A DNA stretch of 26,041 bases from Zygnema circumcarinatum (lineage: Eukaryota > Streptophyta > Zygnematophyceae > Zygnematales > Zygnemataceae). Made by a program: the position numbers and the translations under genes. The notes under the pieces were generated by a model. The model was given only the letters and a program-made list of their open reading frames with translations, was not told where the DNA came from and did no database searches. The DNA is taken from contig CM074819.1 in NCBI GenBank assembly GCA_037447605.1, positions 785,408 to 811,448 of the forward strand. Reading direction: 5' to 3'. Positions 17,384-26,041 of this stretch are shown here, piece after piece. Every line of letters begins with the position of its first letter. The stretch's first letter is position 1.

Positions 17384-18169
17384 ACGCTTAACTGTGACCC
17401 TTTCCATGTGGACTATGTATGGGCTCTCATGGAGCTGCATGGCAAGGTAGCTGCCATGGCCTACCAGCCATGCATGCATGCATACATACATGGGGAGCAT
17501 GCCGAGAGACTGTGACTTCCAAGACTTAGACTGTTTGTGTTTATGGGTGCCTAGTGAAGGGAAGGGGGACTTTTCAAGGGAGGCTCTATGTGTATACAGT
17601 TCCGAACATTGACATTGAAAATGGAATTCCATGGCTTCGATGAAGTTTGTTTTGTCGAACGCAATTTGAGGGCTTGGAAATTTGTTTGTTTCCTTTCAGA
17701 GACTAGAGCGGTTTCAGAGGGTCTAGAATTGATGGAGATCAACGTTCCGTTGTTTGCTGAACAGGGTCCTTTGAACGTGCAAATGCAACAAAAAATTAGA
17801 GATCAGAGATTTTTTTCCCGCCAGAATCCCCGTATAGCTCAGTGCAGCTTCGAGGCAAAAAGCACAGGGATGGAGGGGGAGGGAGGGGGGAGAGAGAGGG
17901 AGAGGGAGAGAGAGAGGGAGAAGGAGAGGGGGAAAGAGAGAGGCGGAGGGAAAGGGGGGAGAGAGGGGAGGGAAGGGAGGGAGGGAGGGGAAAGGGGAGA
18001 AGGTGGGGTAGCCGCCGCCAGTTAAGCGCTTGGAGTGGGGAGAGGGGAGAGGGGAGTGGGGAAAGGGGGGGGGGGGAGTGAAGGGGAGGGAAGGGGGGAG
18101 GCGGGGAGTGAGGGGAAGTGGGGAACAGGGGGGGGGGGGGTGAGAGAGAGAGAGAGAGTGTGTGAGAGG

Positions 18170-18266
<97 letters not shown>

Positions 18267-18425
18267 GGAGAGAAAAATCAAGTTATTCCATTATTCCAAG
18301 CGGGGCTTATCCATATACTCTACACAGAGTTCCTCAGATACAGGAACCGCGCTGCCCCTCTTAAACCCTGAACCCTGCAGAGCCCTTCCCCCGCCTTACA
18401 GCGACGCGGCCCTGAACCTTAAACC
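17384..18425. other. Intergenic region between convergent NDUFB9 and PTPA
   Basis: Left part (17384-17865): probable NDUFB9 3' UTR and flank. A 145-codon plus-strand frame (17588-18025) has no recognisable domain and its C-terminal half is GA-repeat, so I do not call it. Right part: a large GA block (listed separately), then about 140 bp of PTPA 3' flank. Confidence 0.5.
17870..18275. repeat. GA/GGGGA block ending in a long (GA)n run
   Basis: Purine-rich on the plus strand and nearly pyrimidine-free, with G runs at 18067-18076 and 18129-18140. A (GA)n array of about 50 dinucleotides occupies 18172-18272. Its first part (17891-17959) is an exact copy of 19641-19709 beyond PTPA. Confidence 0.9.
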
Positions 18426-19613
18426 CTATAGCGGCCGTGGGATAATCGTCCCAAACAGAAAATGTTGCATTATGGGGATTTTCTCCAAACACTCCGCTCG
18501 ATACATTTTCAACATTCCGGAATTTACTTTCTGCCAAGTCGGAACTCCACTGATGTCATTCAACATGGGCGAGTGCTCGGCTAAAGGCCCCTTCTTAACC
18601 TTCTTTATGAAACTAATACACGAAAAATACAGATACTCGGATGAAAAATTTTCAAGCACGTCGTCATTTTGTATCGATTTCGGTTTCATGTACTTGTGAC
18701 CGATCAGCTGCGAGGAGCCAAAAACAAAGGGAAGAAAGTGGTAGTCATCAAGACCCCACACGCCATGGCTGCCGGCCGGCTCCAACCAATAGGTCGTCTG
18801 CAACTTCCGCATTAAAGATAGGTAATTCACAAAAACTCGCGTTACAACGGCTTGATAATCTTCTCTTCTAATAAGCCCAAGCCTCGCAAGACAAAGCAAA
18901 AAAGCGGCGAAATTCGCTTCATGGCCTGTCCCATAATCGATCCTCGTGGCGTTCCCAAAGCTATCTGCGAAATACGGATATAGTTCCGTTACAGTTTCCG
19001 TTAAACTCTCCGGAAGAATCCGTTCAACCAATGCAGGCCCCTCCTTCTGCAGCCTCCCCTGCCATACCCTAAAAGAAGGGTTTCCGTACCGCACAGCTGT
19101 CGCAGAGGGAGGTATCTCATCGACCCACGTTGACATCGTCTCTATGATCGAGATTAAGCTTGAGACAAAGTCTGACACGTGGCATTCATCTGAGAGCTTA
19201 TGGCCCTGCACGGAATTGCTTAGGTTAACCACAAACCCTAAAAACATGGAAAGCGCTTCCGAACGCATGAATTTTTCCATCTCCGCCTTTCCAGTGATCC
19301 ATTTTTGGGGGACTTGAACCCTAATTGGAGGGCTTAGGAGGGGGATTTCACGAGCTTGAGGGACGGAAGCCGTGGATGCCGCAGAGGGAGAGGCGGAAGG
19401 GGGTGGGGGGCCGCCCATTTGAGCCCAGGGCGCAACGCCACCTGGCAGGTCCTGAATGGCTGCAGAAGCTCCACCGTCGCGAGAGAGGCTGTAGCCGTAG
19501 CTCATGGAGGAGGGATGCGAGGAGAGGGGGGGAGAGGAGGAGAAGGGAGAGGGAGATGTGGATGAAGCCATGGGGGAGGAGGAAGAGGGCGAGAGCGATG
19601 GAGTGGACGCCAT
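18426..19613 (-). CDS. PTPA: Serine/threonine-protein phosphatase 2A activator (PTPA), 395 aa, no introns
   Basis: A peptidyl-prolyl isomerase-like chaperone that activates the PP2A catalytic subunit, cytosolic and nuclear. Residues 1 to about 95 are Ser/Pro-rich low complexity, translated from a CT-rich leader repeat. The PTPA domain spans about 100-390 with diagnostic blocks RYGNPSFRVW (175-184), DYGTGHEANF (226-235), WGLDDYHFLPFVFGSSQ (286-302), KPKSI (310-314), GVPTWQKVNSGMLKMY (356-371) and QHFLFG (383-388). All conserved blocks are present, so it appears functional. The frame is uninterrupted while every other gene here has 5 to 11 exons. It runs convergent to NDUFB9 and divergent from the ethylene receptor. 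The start could instead be Met15. G-boxes lie about 200-240 bp upstream. Confidence 0.95.
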   Translation of the reverse strand: MASTPSLSPSSSSPMASSTSPSPFSSSPPLSSHPSSMSYGYSLSRDGGASAAIQDLPGGVAPWAQMGGPPPPSASPSAASTASVPQAREIPLLSPPIRVQVPQKWITGKAEMEKFMRSEALSMFLGFVVNLSNSVQGHKLSDECHVSDFVSSLISIIETMSTWVDEIPPSATAVRYGNPSFRVWQGRLQKEGPALVERILPESLTETVTELYPYFADSFGNATRIDYGTGHEANFAAFLLCLARLGLIRREDYQAVVTRVFVNYLSLMRKLQTTYWLEPAGSHGVWGLDDYHFLPFVFGSSQLIGHKYMKPKSIQNDDVLENFSSEYLYFSCISFIKKVKKGPLAEHSPMLNDISGVPTWQKVNSGMLKMYRAECLEKIPIMQHFLFGTIIPRPL

Positions 19614-19615
19614 AG

Positions 19616-19735
19616 GAGAGAGAGGGAGAGGGAGAGTGGGAGAGAGAGGGAGAGGGAGAGAGAGAGGGAGAAGGAGAGGGGGAAAGAGAGAGGCGGAGGG
19701 AAAGGGGGGGAGAGAGGGTGGGAGTGGTAGAGGCA
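19616..19735. repeat. GA-rich tract at the PTPA 5' end
   Basis: It is purine-rich on the plus strand, hence a CT-rich leader in the PTPA transcript, and merges into the Ser/Pro-coding first codons. 19641-19709 is identical base for base to 17891-17959, on the other side of the gene. Confidence 0.9.
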
Positions 19736-19806
19736 GAGACCTAAAGGAAAGTTAGGCGAAGGAACTCGGGGGCCTTTACTTTTTTCACGGGCAGACCGAT
19801 ATGTAA

Positions 19807-19850
19807 CTGCCACGTGGCAGCAATGAAGGTTGCTACGTGACAGACACGTG
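19807..19850. promoter_or_regulatory. G-box cluster upstream of PTPA
   Basis: CTGCCACGTGGCAG at 19807-19820 is a perfect 14-bp palindrome, and a second CACGTG is at 19845-19850, with TACGTGAC between them. They sit about 195-240 bp upstream of the PTPA start codon and on the shared intergenic region with the ethylene receptor. Function is inferred from position. Confidence 0.5.
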
Positions 19851-20150
19851 GCGTATGCTGACTTCATCGCTCGCTCGCTCGTGCTTCTTCTTCGCTCGTG
19901 CGGATGGTTCACAAGTTTTTGGTGAAAAACCGGAATTTAGCCGAGTTTGTAACTTGGAAAAAAACTGAAAATGAAGATTGGATACTGACAAACTGGTTAG
20001 CCACATTGGTGGTTGACATTCCCAGCCAACTAGATGTTGCTAATTCCTAAATTTCTGAAAATGGTCAAGTTTTTCCCCAACGTGTGGAACTGGTCAATAT
20101 TGGCGATACGCTATCCCGATACAGAGTAATATCGGCTACGTCGGTGACGC

Positions 20151-20545
20151 TGACCGTTGGATGAAATGTGCGAAACGTGAACCGTTCGATGTTTTAATTT
20201 CCTTTGAACATAGGGTGAGGCAAGCAGGGCCGTTGGATTAGAAAATAGGGGACCGTTGGATGAAGGCAAGCAGGGAGGACCGTTGGATTGAAACAGGGCG
20301 TTGGAGGGCTGAGATCCGGACCGTTAGAGATGTCGGATTGGGAGCTTTATAACCGTCAGATGCAATAATTCAAGGCCGTTGGATTCGAACACCGTGAATT
20401 ACGGCCCAAGGACAGCCGTCGATTCGGTCAGGGCAAGGAAGATTCTTGGTCCTTGAGGCGGGGTATCGGGACTCTGGAACCGTTGGATTCGAGCGTAAAT
20501 TTGCTGCAGGATGTCACGTGTAAGCTTGAAGACCGTTAGATATTG
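20151..20545. repeat. Array of about 12 ACCGTTGGAT-like motifs
   Basis: Clear copies of (A/G)CCGTTGGAT lie near 20152, 20229, 20252, 20279, 20375 and 20479. Variants (CCGTTCGAT, CCGTTAGA, CCGTCAGAT, CCGTCGATT, GCGTTGGA) lie near 20181, 20298, 20319, 20352, 20415 and 20532. All are in the same orientation at irregular 20-65 bp spacing, in otherwise non-repetitive sequence. The reverse complement, TCCAACGGT, matches most of the plant MYB3R target consensus (MSA element) and a MYB core. Confidence 0.75.
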
Positions 20546-20759
20546 AGACTGTAACTCGCATGGAAACAGCCTCTTCTATGTGATTCTGTTGGAGTCATTG
20601 ACAGTTCAAATGGCTGTTAGGAACAACGCTATTTCGGTAATTTCGTCATATATCCAGTTGGTGGCATGTCCTGCCAAAAGTTCACCGTATGGCATGCCCC
20701 CCCCTCCCCCCTCCCATCATCATGTGCTCTCCGCATGGGTAGGTGAGGGAGATCAGAGG

Positions 20760-21015
20760 AGTGGGAGGGGGCTCGAGGGGTGAGGGAGAGAGTGAGAGAG
20801 ATTGAGAAAGGAAGGGAAAGAGATAGAGAGGAAGAGAGCGAGAGAGAGGGAGAGAAGACAGGGAGGTAGCGAGAGGAGGCAGGAAAGAAGGAGTGGGGTG
20901 AGAGGGGAGAGAGAAAGCGAGAGAGAGAGGGAGAGAGGAGAGGAATGCAGCGAGAGGAGAAGGAGGAGGTAGGAAGGGAAAGGGAGGAGATTGAGACTGC
21001 GAGAGATAGAGAAGG
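20760..21015. repeat. GA-rich tract upstream of the ethylene receptor
   Basis: Irregular GAGAGAGGGAGAGA sequence ends about 350 bp before the receptor start codon. It could fall in the promoter or 5' leader, where GA repeats are known binding sites for plant BBR/BPC factors. No direct evidence links it to function here. Confidence 0.8.
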
Positions 21016-21187
21016 AGGAGTTCTTCCCTCCTATAAGCTCACTATAAGCTTATAGGACCTTATAGCTCACTCACTCTTCCCACTAGAAGCTTGTAATCCC
21101 AAACGCAGATAATTAGGGTTCGCCGCCTCTCTCACTTTTAGGCTTCTTCGCTTTCCTCCAATTGTTACCCCACATCTTCCCCGCTAA

Positions 21188-21307
21188 ATGAGGGTTTGCC
21201 GCGACTGTACACTCTCAATTTCCCTCCCTTTCAAATATCCCCCCCGAATTTCCGGGCCAGAAATGGGAAATCTTTGGCCCATATACTTTTCCATGAGCAA
21301 TCCCTAA
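21188..21307 (+). promoter_or_regulatory. Possible 39-aa upstream ORF in the ethylene receptor leader
   Basis: ATG at 21188 opens a 40-codon frame ending TAA at 21305-21307, 59 nt before the receptor ATG at 21367. It contains internal in-frame ATGs and ends before the main ORF. If this region is transcribed and unspliced it would be a complete upstream ORF. A C-rich run follows at about 21328-21351. Confidence 0.35.
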
Positions 21308-21366
21308 GAAAGAAACCCCTAACCCCAACCCTACCCCCCCCCCCCCTCCCTCCCTTCGGATTTAGA

Positions 21367-24300
21367 ATGGATACCTGCGAGTGCATCGGCGCCCAATGGG
21401 CCCCTGATGACCTTCTTATGCGATATCAGTACATCTCTGATTTCTTCATAGCCCTCGCCTACTTCTCCATCCCCCTTGAGCTCATATACTTTGTGAAAAA
21501 GTCCGCCGTCTTCCCCTATCGCTGGGTACTCGTTCAGTTTGGCGCTTTTATTGTGCTGTGCGGTGCGACCCATCTGATCAATATGTGGACCTTCCGAGAG
21601 CACACGCGCACAGTGGCGATGGTCATGACCATCGCCAAAGTTCTGACAGCTGTCGTTTCTTGCGCAACAGCGCTCATGCTGGTAAGGATTAGGGATAGGG
21701 TTAGGGATAGGATTAGGATTAGGGGTAGGGGTAGGGGTAGGATTAGGGGTAGGGTCAGAGGTAGGATTAGGATTAGGATTAGGGGTAGGGGTAGGGGTAG
21801 GGGTAGGATTAGGGGTAGGGTCAGAGGTAGGATTAGGGGAAGGGGTAGGATTAGGGTTACAGGATTAGGATTAGGGTTAGGATTAGGGGTAGGGTCAGGG
21901 GTAGGATAAGGGGTAGGGGTAGGATTAGGGTTACAGGATTAGGATTAGGATTAGGATTAGGATTAGGTGTAGGGATAGAGGGCTGGGAGGAGGGTGCAAG
22001 GGTCTGGGAAGATGGGGGCCTGTGGAGGTTGTTGAGCTGGGATACGTGGGTTCTGAAGCATTTTAGGTTCTTGGGAGGCTGGGGTGTTTAGGTTTTCGGG
22101 TTTTTGGTTTTTTGAGCTTTTGGGGTGTCGAGTGTTTTAGGTCTCAGAGTGAAGGGAGGAGGATCATAGGCAGGAACTGGTTGAGAGAGAAATGCGGGAG
22201 CCGGGGAGAGGGGGGGAAGTAAAGGAAAGGCGGTAGTGGAGAGAGGGTGACAAAAGAGAGGGGGGAGAGGGGGCAGGAAAGGAGAAGGGCATAGGGCTGG
22301 AGGGGGGGGTGACGGAGGGAGCACGAGAGTGGAGGAAATGGGAGGGGAGAGAAGCGAGAGAATAGAGGGAGGGAGAGTAAGAGACTGAAGTGATTGCAAT
22401 GAGCCTCTAAGTAATATACACTCGAAGGGAGAATTCTTGAGGACAAAAAATCCAAGGTTCTGATGCTTCATAGGGTTCCTGTTCAAGATTGCAACCAGAA
22501 GCCTGCCAGTCTTGGTCCCTCTTTTCCCTAGAATTAGGGTTTGCAGTTAGATACCTCCGTACTAAACTGATTTGCAGATAGCTACACTGTCTGTGCATCC
22601 TCACTACCTGTTGAACTGAAACTTTGGCCTTTCTATGTAGGCAGGTTGAGCTTATTTGATTTCCACCTGAGTCTATGAAAAACCATTTTGAATGCGTTCA
22701 AGTAGGTTGACTTGTTAGGGTTTTCTGCACTGAGTTGGCACATCCAATAAAGTAAAGTAACCCTTCATTGTAGGCACTCTCAACAGGTCCATCCCCTGTG
22801 CTGCCTCGTCTAACTTCAAGGTTCCATGTGTTCTGTTCCGTTCCGTTTCCCCCTGTTCTGTGCTGTTGCAGGTCCACATCATCCCGGATCTCCTTTCTGT
22901 GAAAACGCGCGAACTATTCCTCAAAAACAAAACTGCAGAACTCGACCGAGAAATGGGTCTCATAAAAACGCAGGAAGAAACTGGGCGGCATGTGCGCATG
23001 TTAACGCACGAAATCCGTTCAACGCTCGACCGTCACACAATACTGAACACAACCCTCGTGGAACTCGGAAAAACCCTAGCCCTAGAAGAGTGTGCTCTTT
23101 GGATGCCTTCTAGAAACTCCCTCGAACTGCAACTCTCCCATACTCTAAGGCAGCAACCTCTCTCCATCACTGTCCCCATTCAGCATCCAACTATTAAGCA
23201 GGTCTTTAGCTCAAACAGAGCAGTAGTGATATCTCCCAACAGTCCTGTTGCTCTCACTCGGCCTCGTTCTTCGAAATATATGACAGGAGATGTTGTTGCA
23301 GTTAGGGTTCCGCTTCTTCACTTGAACAACTTCCATTCAGGGGATTGGCCGGATTCGTCTCAACGGTCATATGCGCTGTTAGTTCTCATGCTTCCGTCGG
23401 ACAGTGCGAGAAGGTGGCATGTGCATGAGCTGGAAATGGTAGAGGTAGTCGCAGATCAGGTGAGAATTGCACTAAGTATTGAATCAAATCTTCCTCTTAA
23501 TGTGTTTTAGGGTTTGTTGTTTTTCTTTGTTGTTCCCCAGTCTGCACAATCTGCACGAGAAACTTCACTGGAACGTTTGCAACCCTAATTTCTGCAACCC
23601 TCTGCAACCCTAATCTCTGTAACCCTAATTCCCCCCACTCTAATCCTAACTCTGCAACCCTGCCTTTTGCAACCCTAACATGTTTCTATGCCCGTTCTAT
23701 GTGTTCTGTTCTGCAGGTTGCAGTTGCGTTGTCACATGCTGCCATTCTGGAGGAGTCTCTCCGAGCCCGGGACCTCCTTATGGAGCAAAATGTAGCTCTG
23801 GATATGGCGAGAAGGGAGGCAGAAACTGCCATTAGGGCAAGAAATGACTTTTTGGCAGTCATGAACCACGAGATGCGGACTCCCATGCATGCCATCATCG
23901 CACTCTCAACCCTGCTGCAGGTAGGGAGGGTTCAAGGGAGTTAGGGTTCAGTGTTGAAGGTGTGGATTTGGATGGTTCGGTCTTTCCCAATCTTCGAAAT
24001 ACATGAAAACAGACCTTTAGGAAGTGAAGTCGTTTGGGAACCTTGAAAGTCTGAATTCTAAAAATATGTACTGTTGGAAACCCCAATGCAACAGTCAAAA
24101 CCTGCATGCCTCTGAAAAACTTCAGAACTTCAACTTGAATTTGTATTTCAAGGATACACATATATGCAAGACAAGGAATATTTGTAAGTACTTGAGAAAG
24201 CCTCAAAACTCAAGAGCCCGAGAATCCCTATTCCCTATTATCCCTTTTTTACTTTATTGATAAAGTGGTTTCTATGTTGGGAGGAAGCAGGAGACGGAGC

Positions 24301-26035
24301 TTACTCCCGAGCAGAGGTCCATGGTGGATACAGTTCTGAAATCATCCAATCTTCTTGCAACTCTTATTAACGATGTTTTGGACTTATCTCGTCTCGAAGA
24401 TGGAAGTCTCAAATTGGAGCAGCGAACCTTCAATTTGAAAGCAGTCCTCCGAGAGGTACGCCCCCTTTCCATGTGCATTGAACTTTCCGTTTCCGTTGCA
24501 CGGATTTCCCACATGGAAGCCCACCCGTTGACCGCATTGCCTGGTCCATGGAAAGGCCCATCAGTTCCGTTGCGCTGACAGTTTCAGTTCCGTTGCAACT
24601 GACAGGTACTGAGTCTGGTCAAGCCGATCGCTTCCGTTAAAAAGCTTGCGGTTTCGCTTCGTATTCCGTCAGACATTCCGGAATTAGTTGTGGGCGACGA
24701 TAAACGGCTCATGCAGACGGCTCTGAATGTGATCGGAAATGCGGTCAAGTTCACGAAGGAGGGGAGTGTGACAGTATCAGTCAGCGTAGAGAGGCCAAAA
24801 GACATTCGGGACAAAAATTTTGATTTCAAGTTTATTCCAAGCGACAAGCATGTATATATTCGGGTGCAGGTGAGTATTGGTTGGCTGCATAGAGAGAGAG
24901 TGAAGGGGAGACAAGGGGGGGGGGAGGGAGGGGAGAGGGAGGGAGAGGGAGAGTGATGGGGGGGGAGGGAGGGGAGAGGGAGAGAGAGGGAGAGTGATGG
25001 GGGGGGGAGGGAGGGGAGAGGGAGAGAGAGGGAGAGTGATGGGGGGGGGAAAGGGAGGGGAGAGGGAGAGCAGCAGTGGAAAGGGAAGGACGGGAAAGGG
25101 GACAGAGAGGGAGAGGGGAAGGGGCTGAGAGAGATGGAAAACGATAGTGAGGGGAAGATTGAGAGGAGCAGGGAGAGTGAAAGGGAGATGGAGTTGGAGG
25201 GTGAGGGAGAGGAGATGCGGAGTGTGGAGAGAGTGAGAGAGAGCAAAAGCGAGAGAGAGAGAGGGAGAGAGAGTAAGATGTGTGTGCATAATGCGTGCAG
25301 GTGAAGGACACGGGAATAGGAGTAAAGCAAGAGGACATTCGGAAACTGTTCAACAAATTTGTTCAGGCAGACTCAACTACCACACGGAACTACGGAGGGA
25401 CAGGGTTGGGACTGGCGGTCTGTAAAAGGTGGGTTCATTGGGGAACTGGTTAAGGGGAGGATAGAAAGAGAGAGAGAGAGACAGGGAGAGAGAGAGAGGG
25501 AGAGGCTCGACTCCTCCCATCCTATGACTTGCCCTTGTTCATTTCATCACCTCTTTTCCCCTCATAACCATTTGCTCTCTTAAGAGAGAGGCGAGAGGAG
25601 AGAGGAGAGAGAGGAGGGCGAGGAGAGAGCGGAGATTGGTTGCAGTTCCCTTTCAACCCTACAAAATTATCGTTTTCCATCTTATCCCTTCTCCCAACAA
25701 ACTCCCTGAACCCGGAAAACCCCCAACCATACACAACACCCACCCACACCTTACTCTCCGCGACTCTTAACCCTCCCAAAAAAACCGATTTTGACTCTTA
25801 TGTCCAAAACTAAAACCCAGTTTTTCTCGCAAAACCGCAGGTTTGTGAGCCTGATGCAGGGCCACATCTGGATAGAGTCCGAGGGTCCCTTAAAGGGCGC
25901 CACTGTGACCTTCATAGTGCGGTTGGGCCTCCCCGAGAAGGCGCCGGAAATAGAGGCTACGACCACAGCCTCGGCCGCGGCAAGCAGGGCGGCGGACTTT
26001 AAGGGCACAAAGGTGCTGGTTACGGACGACAACAG
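21367..26035 (+). CDS. ETR1: Ethylene receptor, ETR1-type hybrid histidine kinase (3' truncated by the window)
   Basis: ER-membrane copper-dependent ethylene sensor that represses the pathway until ligand binds. Exons: 21367-21681, 22872-23459, 23717-23920, 24291-24455, 24606-24869, 25301-25428, 25841-26035 (donor at 26036; continues outside). 619 residues are visible. The N terminus has Cys4 and Cys6 (dimer disulfide), three membrane segments within about 20-110, and Cys65/His69 in LCGATHL, the copper and ethylene site. A GAF domain covers about 155-305. The kinase has H-box His352 (VMNHEMRTP), N-box Asn469 (GNAVKF), G1 DTGIG (515-519) and G2 GGTGLGLA (544-551), all intact as in subfamily I. 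KVLVTDDN (612-619) begins a receiver domain. First Met is chosen because its sequence lines up with the ETR1 N terminus. Confidence 0.95.
21684..21975. repeat. Telomere-like GGATTAGGGGTAGGG array in ETR1 intron 1
   Basis: About 290 bp of G-rich units (TTAGGG, TTAGGA, GTAGGG) starts 3 bp after the splice donor. Higher-order copies occur, for example GGGTAGGGTCAGAGGTAGGA near 21748 and near 21813. The array is on the sense strand of the gene. It is degenerate, so an interstitial telomere-like minisatellite is a better description than a telomere. Confidence 0.85.
22150..22380. repeat. GA-rich tract in ETR1 intron 1
   Basis: Irregular purine-rich sequence (GAGAGGGGGG-like) occupies the middle of the 1.19-kb first intron. 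Minus-strand frames of about 100-130 codons across it are low-complexity and not genes. Confidence 0.75.
23577..23680. repeat. CTGCAACCCTAA repeats in ETR1 intron 2
   Basis: About six TGCAACCCTAAT-like units are visible. AACCCTAA is the plant telobox and telomere-complement motif. Here the C-rich strand is sense, the opposite polarity to the array in intron 1. Confidence 0.75.
24885..25275. repeat. GA-rich minisatellite in ETR1 intron 5
   Basis: Units starting AGTGATGGGGGG recur at 24952, 24993 and 25035, giving a 41-42 bp period, within a purine-rich block. The repeat ends about 25 bp before the acceptor at 25300. The transcript is purine-rich here. Further GA runs occur in intron 6 (25466-25505 and 25581-25635). 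Confidence 0.85.
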
Positions 26036-26041
26036 GTGAGA

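Noticed and set aside
17588-18025. 145-codon plus-strand ORF downstream of NDUFB9
   Set aside because: No domain is recognised, and the second half is GA-repeat translation. The NDUFB9 reading frame ends cleanly at 17383.
20151-20545. CRISPR-like array
   Set aside because: The repeats are only about 9-10 bp, degenerate and irregularly spaced, in a plant-type nuclear genome.
24584-25356. Minus-strand ORFs of 170-248 codons
   Set aside because: They lie antisense to ETR1 exon 5 and the GA tract of intron 5. The sense exons with kinase motifs explain the locus.

Overview
The window looks like nuclear DNA from a streptophyte (green plant lineage; a charophyte alga or bryophyte-grade plant is my guess, and I cannot name the species). 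The evidence is five intron-bearing or eukaryote-type genes with plant-type products: an ethylene receptor, plastid-targeted LL-diaminopimelate aminotransferase, a plant-type L-lactate dehydrogenase, a mitochondrial complex I LYR subunit and a PP2A activator. GT-AG introns, TTTAGGG/TTAGGG-like tracts and many GA/CT microsatellites agree with this.

Layout: (1) 288-3534, minus strand: L-lactate dehydrogenase, 8 coding exons, 343 aa, with a G-box-rich upstream region to about 4520. (2) 4750-8350: no host gene. This is a dense mosaic of short non-autonomous DNA transposons. It includes a 454-bp TA-flanked element, three copies of a second module, a 258-bp hAT-like insertion with an 8-bp target duplication and a related empty site, a 166-bp TA-flanked MITE, and CCATTGG-rich repeats. 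(3) 8532-14018, plus strand: LL-diaminopimelate aminotransferase, 11 exons, 465 aa, with a predicted plastid transit peptide. Its introns hold a CT tract, a poly-C/N gap, GACTT repeats and a 530-bp CCCCTC minisatellite. (4) 15020-17383, plus strand: NDUFB9-like complex I subunit, 5 exons, 114 aa. (5) 18426-19613, minus strand: PTPA, one uninterrupted 395-codon frame. (6) 19614-21366: intergenic region between divergent PTPA and the ethylene receptor, holding G-boxes and about 12 copies of a CCGTTGGAT-like motif. (7) 21367-26035, plus strand: type I (ETR1-like) ethylene receptor. Seven exons give 619 aa, and the gene runs off the right edge at the start of its receiver domain.

The genes are ordinary housekeeping or signalling genes and do not form a pathway together. 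LDH acts in fermentation, DapL in plastid lysine synthesis, NDUFB9 in respiration, PTPA in PP2A activation and ETR1 in ethylene sensing. I found no new multi-gene system. The most unusual content is non-coding: the nested transposon mosaic with a directly visible empty site, the CCGTTGGAT array, a TGCCACGTGGCA palindrome shared by transposon copies and two gene leaders, exact 69-bp repeats flanking PTPA, and large intronic minisatellites. Exon coordinates were derived by hand from reading frame, GT-AG borders and remembered family sequence. No alignment was run.
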